Below, in pieces: positions 36,616-40,380 of a stretch of DNA of 40,380 bases. Source of the stretch: Bacteroidota bacterium (GTDB lineage: Bacteria > Bacteroidota > Ignavibacteria > Tepidaquicellales > Tepidaquicellaceae). The stretch's first letter is position 1. Every line of letters begins with the position of its first letter. The DNA lies in the NCBI GenBank assembly GCA_018266875.1, contig JAFDZR010000007.1, positions 1 through 40,380 on the forward strand. The letters are read 5' to 3'. A model generated the notes under the pieces. The model had not been told where the DNA came from and did no database searches. It saw only the letters and a program-made list of their open reading frames with translations. The translations under genes were made by a program, and so were the position numbers.

Positions 36616-36910
36616 TTAGTTTTTTATTTTCATGATTTTAAAAAAGTAAATCAGAACAAAGAAATATTTACATTTGGTATTGCGTAATTTAATTGCAAAA
36701 TTTAAAAAAATTTAACTTTGACTTACACTGAAATCTTTTTGGGGTAATTATTAGTAATTACTGTGTGACCTGCAGTATGCTAAGTCAGCAAAATAATCTG
36801 TTAAAGGGTAACTTTAGAATATTGCCTAAAATATAATATTATTTACTATTTAACAATGAATAACATTCATTTTCTAAAGAAAAATATTCGGATAAAAATC
36901 TGCGGTAAAT
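36616..36910. other. 295-bp AT-rich spacer with small hairpins
   Basis: This lies between the two fusion genes on the minus strand. It holds a 7-bp perfect hairpin (aatgaat at 36855-36861, attcatt at 36865-36871) about 40 bp after the stop of the intact copy, which may be a weak terminator, and an AT dyad (gtaatta ttag taattac, 36744-36761). It should contain the promoter of the split copy, but none can be placed. No coding signal was seen. Confidence 0.4.
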
Positions 36911-39064
36911 TTAAAGTTTGTCGAATTTTTCCAGGCAGTATTCATAGATCCTGTAATCAAGTTCATTCTGTTTTCTGAATTTACTCCTGAACTCTTCAGA
37001 CAGATTTAATATCTGTTCGTCTTTTTCCGACTTATTCACAAATGGCAGCTCAACTCTCCTGTTCCCTGTCAGATCCGCAAGTTTGTCAAAAGATTCCTGC
37101 ATCTTTTCCACAATTCCGATGAAGAAATATCTGTCAAGTACTTCCCTGTAATTATCAATATTACATGGAAAAAGATTTGCCAGATAATTCCTCTGCCCCA
37201 TTAAATAAACGTCAAGACTGGTAATAATAACATCCCTTCCGTAATAATAAAGTGAGATCATTAATTCCAGAGGATCTCTGACAAAAGTAAACAAACGGAA
37301 TTCCTTATTTCTCAAAATTGCTTCGGGATATCTCTGCGGCAGGAGATAACCTTCGTATTGAAAATGCGCTGCTATACAGGTATCGCTGTAAATATTTTCC
37401 AGGTTTATTTTGTAATTCAGGTATTCGTTTATATTTCTGTAAATTCCGTTCGGATCCTCCGTGTGATCAAAAATAACCTTGAACCATTTGTAAAGCGTCA
37501 GGACGACTGATGTTCCGCCGCTCTTCATTATATGATGAAAAAAATATGCCGGTCTTTTCTGCAGACTGTGGTTAGGTCTTGTCTCCGAAACTATGGGCAG
37601 CTGAGGTATAGTCCTCCATAAAATATTGTAACAAACCATTTTTACTTTAACAGAATCAAGTTTCCTGTTCAGAAAAAAATCATTTACTTCCATGTAAAAC
37701 AGATCCTTATCATCAAGCATTAAATAATGTCGTTCAAATTTGTTGACCTTCTGAACATAATTAAAAAGAAAATAAAGGAAATTGTTTCGCTGAGCTACGC
37801 CGTTATAAAAAATGTTATCAAAACTGAGCAGTACGTATCCAAGGTCTTTGTTTAATGTCCTGAGATTTGCAACTACATTTGTATAGTTAATGAGACTGTG
37901 CTCCAGACTGCTGAATTCATTCATTGAAAAAATGAAATCAAAATATTTAAGCGGAAAAATTTCCAGTTTCTTATTTTCATGATCCAGTATTTCGGGAAAA
38001 TCTTTATCCGAACTTTTCATTACATGCATCCGGAAAGATCCGGGATCTTTCAGAACAAAATATTGATAATCCACGTTTAAAGCTTTTTTAAAGGTTTCGG
38101 AATCTGGTCCGACAGCAAGTATCCTCGAGCCCTTTTTGAAATTATTTTTAATGAGACTGTAGATCATAAGTTCACGGTATCTGACTATGTCAATATCTTC
38201 AGGAGTTAATTTTTTACCGTACAGTTTTTCCGAATAGCCGGTCTCATTGAAAAGTTTAAAATGGGATTTTTTTGAATATGTAAATTTCTGAAATTCCCTT
38301 ATAAGAAGCGGATCATTATACTGCCATAGAAAATTAATTGAAAACATCCTGCCGAGTTTTTCATAACTCATATCTTCAGATAATTTCCAGTATTTATTAT
38401 AATATGACTCTGCAAGAAAAAAGAGATCTTCATCTTTTAAAATTGAGATACTGCTTGTGTTAATACCTGAATTTGGATTTGAATAATTCAGATAATCAAG
38501 AAATTTATTATTCCAGATAAGGTTATCCCTGTTGGCTGACCCCAGGAAGCAATTCATCGAATAGGAGAGCGGTTTCATGTAACCTTTGACTCTGGTCAGA
38601 ATGGCAGTGAAGAAATCTTCGGTTTCAGGAATGTTGTCAAAAGAAGAAATCGAATAACTGAAATCAAAAGTCATATCTGCAATTTCGTCAACGGTCTGAC
38701 CTTTATCATCTTTCAGGGTCCAGGTGATTTCCGGACTTTCGGTAGGTTCCTTTGCCGGATCATGAATTATAAAAGATAATCTGTAGCAGCGATATCCGCT
38801 TTTATTCAAGACATTAGTGACCGGTGAGATTTCATTCCCAACCTCGAGCAGAAAAGACCCGGGTTTAAAATTTTCAGTAACATAAGCATATATCAGCATG
38901 TTCTGATATTTTCTGATGTCGCTCTCTTCAGGAATTAAGCGTTTCTGAAAGAGGATCTTGTCAATGTCTTCACTGTGAAAAAAATCAAAATGCGAATTTC
39001 TCGAGTGTGAGAATTCACTGAAGGATTCAGGACTTATTTTGGATGGATTATCTGCTGATGACAA
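36911..39064 (-). CDS. Two methyltransferase-like modules fused to a sulfotransferase
   Basis: Protein of 717 residues. Module 1 (about 15-245) starts FSEFSHSRNSHFDFF and has FLLEVGNEISP at motif I. Module 2 (about 255-485) starts FTYSKKSHFKLF and has ILAVGPDSETF. Both lack a clean GxGxG and the following acidic residue, so they may be inactive as methyltransferases. The C-terminal sulfotransferase (about 500-717) has FFHHIMKSGGTSVV (Lys514) and FTFVRDPLELMISLYYY (Arg596), the 5'- and 3'-phosphate sites for PAPS in the Sulfotransfer_2 type, which acts on carbohydrates. The start is TTG at 39064. An in-frame TAG lies just upstream, and the TTG aligns exactly with the ATG of the split paralogue. 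The gene follows cysN by 26 bp on the same strand, so sulfation of a surface glycan is the likely role. Confidence 0.85.
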   Translation of the reverse strand: MSSADNPSKISPESFSEFSHSRNSHFDFFHSEDIDKILFQKRLIPEESDIRKYQNMLIYAYVTENFKPGSFLLEVGNEISPVTNVLNKSGYRCYRLSFIIHDPAKEPTESPEITWTLKDDKGQTVDEIADMTFDFSYSISSFDNIPETEDFFTAILTRVKGYMKPLSYSMNCFLGSANRDNLIWNNKFLDYLNYSNPNSGINTSSISILKDEDLFFLAESYYNKYWKLSEDMSYEKLGRMFSINFLWQYNDPLLIREFQKFTYSKKSHFKLFNETGYSEKLYGKKLTPEDIDIVRYRELMIYSLIKNNFKKGSRILAVGPDSETFKKALNVDYQYFVLKDPGSFRMHVMKSSDKDFPEILDHENKKLEIFPLKYFDFIFSMNEFSSLEHSLINYTNVVANLRTLNKDLGYVLLSFDNIFYNGVAQRNNFLYFLFNYVQKVNKFERHYLMLDDKDLFYMEVNDFFLNRKLDSVKVKMVCYNILWRTIPQLPIVSETRPNHSLQKRPAYFFHHIMKSGGTSVVLTLYKWFKVIFDHTEDPNGIYRNINEYLNYKINLENIYSDTCIAAHFQYEGYLLPQRYPEAILRNKEFRLFTFVRDPLELMISLYYYGRDVIITSLDVYLMGQRNYLANLFPCNIDNYREVLDRYFFIGIVEKMQESFDKLADLTGNRRVELPFVNKSEKDEQILNLSEEFRSKFRKQNELDYRIYEYCLEKFDKL

Positions 39065-39090
39065 TATTAAGTAAATCTATAATTATAAAA

Positions 39091-40350
39091 TTAAATTATC
39101 ATCCCTGCAGCCACTGTTACTTTCGTAGCTTCGTCTATGAGAATTAAGCTTCCGGTATTTCTGTTCCTTTCGTAACTGTCATAAAATAACGGCTGCGTGG
39201 TTCTCAGACGTAATCTGGCAATGTCATTCATTTTCATTTCCTTGTCATTCTCTAACCTGTGAAGCGTATTAATATCAAACTTATAATTTAATTCCTTTAT
39301 TATTGCTTTGACTTCCTTAGTGGTATGCATTAAAATGTATTTAGCCGCAGGATTCATAGGCTGATTGCTCAGCCAGCAGACTATAACATCAATGTCCTGT
39401 CCTGTCTCGGGTTGATTGTTAACTCTCACTATCATATCACCGCGGCTTATGTCTATGTCATCCTCAAGCCTCAAAGTGACTGACATCGGAGCGAATGCTT
39501 CGTGAACCGGACCTTCATAAGTGTCAATGGATTTTATTCTTGATGTAAATCCTGAAGGCAGAACTGAAATTTCATCTCCGGGTTTAAAAACTCCGCTTGC
39601 TACTCTTCCTGCATAACCTCTGTAATCATGATTGAGATCCGACTGCGGTCTTATCACATACTGTACAGGAAATCGGCAGTCAATGTGATTGTTGTCGCTT
39701 GCGATGTGAACATTCTCAAGCAGGTAGAGCAGAGTCGAACCTTCGTACCAGTCCATATTCTCCGATCTGTCCACAACATTGTCTCCCATCAGAGCGCTGA
39801 TTGGTATAAAGTGAATATCTTTTACTTCAAGTTTTGAAGCAAACTTTTTATAATCCTCCACTATCTTTTCATAAACTTCTTTGCTGTAATCAACCAGATC
39901 CATTTTGTTTATGCACAGAACTATATGACTTATTTTGAGAAGCGATGCTATGAGTGAATGTCTGCATGTCTGTTCGACTATTCCGTGTCTTGCATCCACT
40001 AATATCACGGCAAGGTTTGCAGTTGATGCGCCTGTTACCATATTCCGGGTATATTGAATATGACCGGGCGTATCAGCAATAATAAACTTTCTCCTTGGTG
40101 TTGAAAAATATCTGTATGCAACATCAATTGTAATACTCTGTTCTCTTTCTGCTTTAAGACCGTCTGTGAGCAAAGAAAGATCAACGTAATCAAGACCCTT
40201 GTATTCACTGGACTTTTTTACCGCCTCAAGCTGATCCTCAAAAATCGATTTTGAATCATAAAGCATCCTTCCGATCAATGTACTCTTTCCGTCGTCCACA
40301 CTGCCTGCCGTAGTAAATCTCAGTAATTCGTTATTTTTATAATCGATCAT
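39091..40350 (-). CDS. cysN: Sulfate adenylyltransferase large subunit (GTPase)
   Basis: CysN is the GTP-driven subunit of ATP sulfurylase, which with CysD turns sulfate and ATP into APS. The 419 residues show all GTPase motifs: G1 GSVDDGKST (16-24), G2 SITIDVAYRYF, G3 DTPGH (93-97) and G4 NKMD (148-151). EF-Tu-like beta-barrel domains follow, ending TKVTVAAGMII. It is shorter than E. coli CysN (475) but complete at both ends. No fused APS kinase (CysC) is present. cysD is not in the window; it would be expected upstream, beyond 40380. The sulfotransferase fusion follows 26 bp downstream. This placement suggests the sulfate is activated for glycan sulfation (via PAPS) rather than only for cysteine synthesis. 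Confidence 0.95.
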   Translation of the reverse strand: MIDYKNNELLRFTTAGSVDDGKSTLIGRMLYDSKSIFEDQLEAVKKSSEYKGLDYVDLSLLTDGLKAEREQSITIDVAYRYFSTPRRKFIIADTPGHIQYTRNMVTGASTANLAVILVDARHGIVEQTCRHSLIASLLKISHIVLCINKMDLVDYSKEVYEKIVEDYKKFASKLEVKDIHFIPISALMGDNVVDRSENMDWYEGSTLLYLLENVHIASDNNHIDCRFPVQYVIRPQSDLNHDYRGYAGRVASGVFKPGDEISVLPSGFTSRIKSIDTYEGPVHEAFAPMSVTLRLEDDIDISRGDMIVRVNNQPETGQDIDVIVCWLSNQPMNPAAKYILMHTTKEVKAIIKELNYKFDINTLHRLENDKEMKMNDIARLRLRTTQPLFYDSYERNRNTGSLILIDEATKVTVAAGMII

Positions 40351-40354
40351 TTAC

Positions 40355-40380
40355 AGTTAATAGTTAGTAGTTAATAGTTA
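40355..40380. repeat. 7-bp short tandem repeat at the window edge
   Basis: agttaat, agttagt, agttaat and agtta follow one another directly upstream of cysN and run off the window end. This is a second short-period intergenic array, different from the 8-bp one at the left edge. Confidence 0.65.

Overview
This is a 40.4 kb AT-rich chromosomal window from a bacterium of the Bacteroidota/Chlorobiota assemblage. Ignavibacteria or a close relative is the best guess. The evidence is two very large gingipain-family (C25) proteins that end in a type IX secretion-like C-terminal sorting domain, plus the scarcity of Shine-Dalgarno sequences: most starts sit behind A/T-rich DNA, and several genes must start with TTG. 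No phage, integrase, transposase, CRISPR array, rRNA or tRNA was recognised. No gene-free stretch exceeds 300 bases.

Layout. (1) 1-4831, plus strand: an 8-bp tandem repeat, a CtpE-type P-type ATPase followed 9 bp later by a dicarboxylate/glutamate symporter, then an exported cysteine-type glutathione peroxidase. An intrinsic terminator at 4847-4882 closes this block. (2) 4899-14669, minus strand: two tandem paralogous proteins of about 1620 residues. Each has a signal peptide, a C25 peptidase domain with intact His/Cys, CARDB-like beta domains, a domain that resembles the animal FAM3/ILEI fold, and a FlgD-like sorting tail. (3) 14714-27269, minus strand: a surface-glycan cluster with five family-2 glycosyltransferase genes (one a 1954-residue protein with five GT2 modules), a TylM1/DesVI-like aminosugar N-methyltransferase, a FemAB/GNAT-like acyltransferase and a WbqC-family protein. 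(4) 27544-29187: a secreted parallel beta-helix protein. (5) 29367-33515: methyltransferases, including three near-identical units (one alone, two fused) and an FkbM-type enzyme. (6) 33606-34337: an exported protein of unknown function with a C-terminal anchor-like tail. (7) 34462-40350, minus strand: cysN, followed by a 717-residue fusion of two methyltransferase-like modules and a sulfotransferase, then a second copy of that fusion split by an in-frame TAA.

Taken together, regions 3-7 look like a locus for building and decorating a cell-surface polysaccharide or glycoprotein glycan. Glycosyltransferases build the chain. WbqC, the acyltransferase and the N-methyltransferase would handle an aminosugar. 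Methyltransferases cap or decorate. CysN feeds APS/PAPS synthesis for the sulfotransferase fusions just downstream of it. The link from cysN to the sulfotransferase fusions, the repeated methyltransferase-like module (five copies in 10 kb), the giant GT2 protein and the ILEI-like domain in the C25 proteins are the most novel-looking parts. Functions are assigned from motifs read by eye. The overall pathway and the end product are inference.
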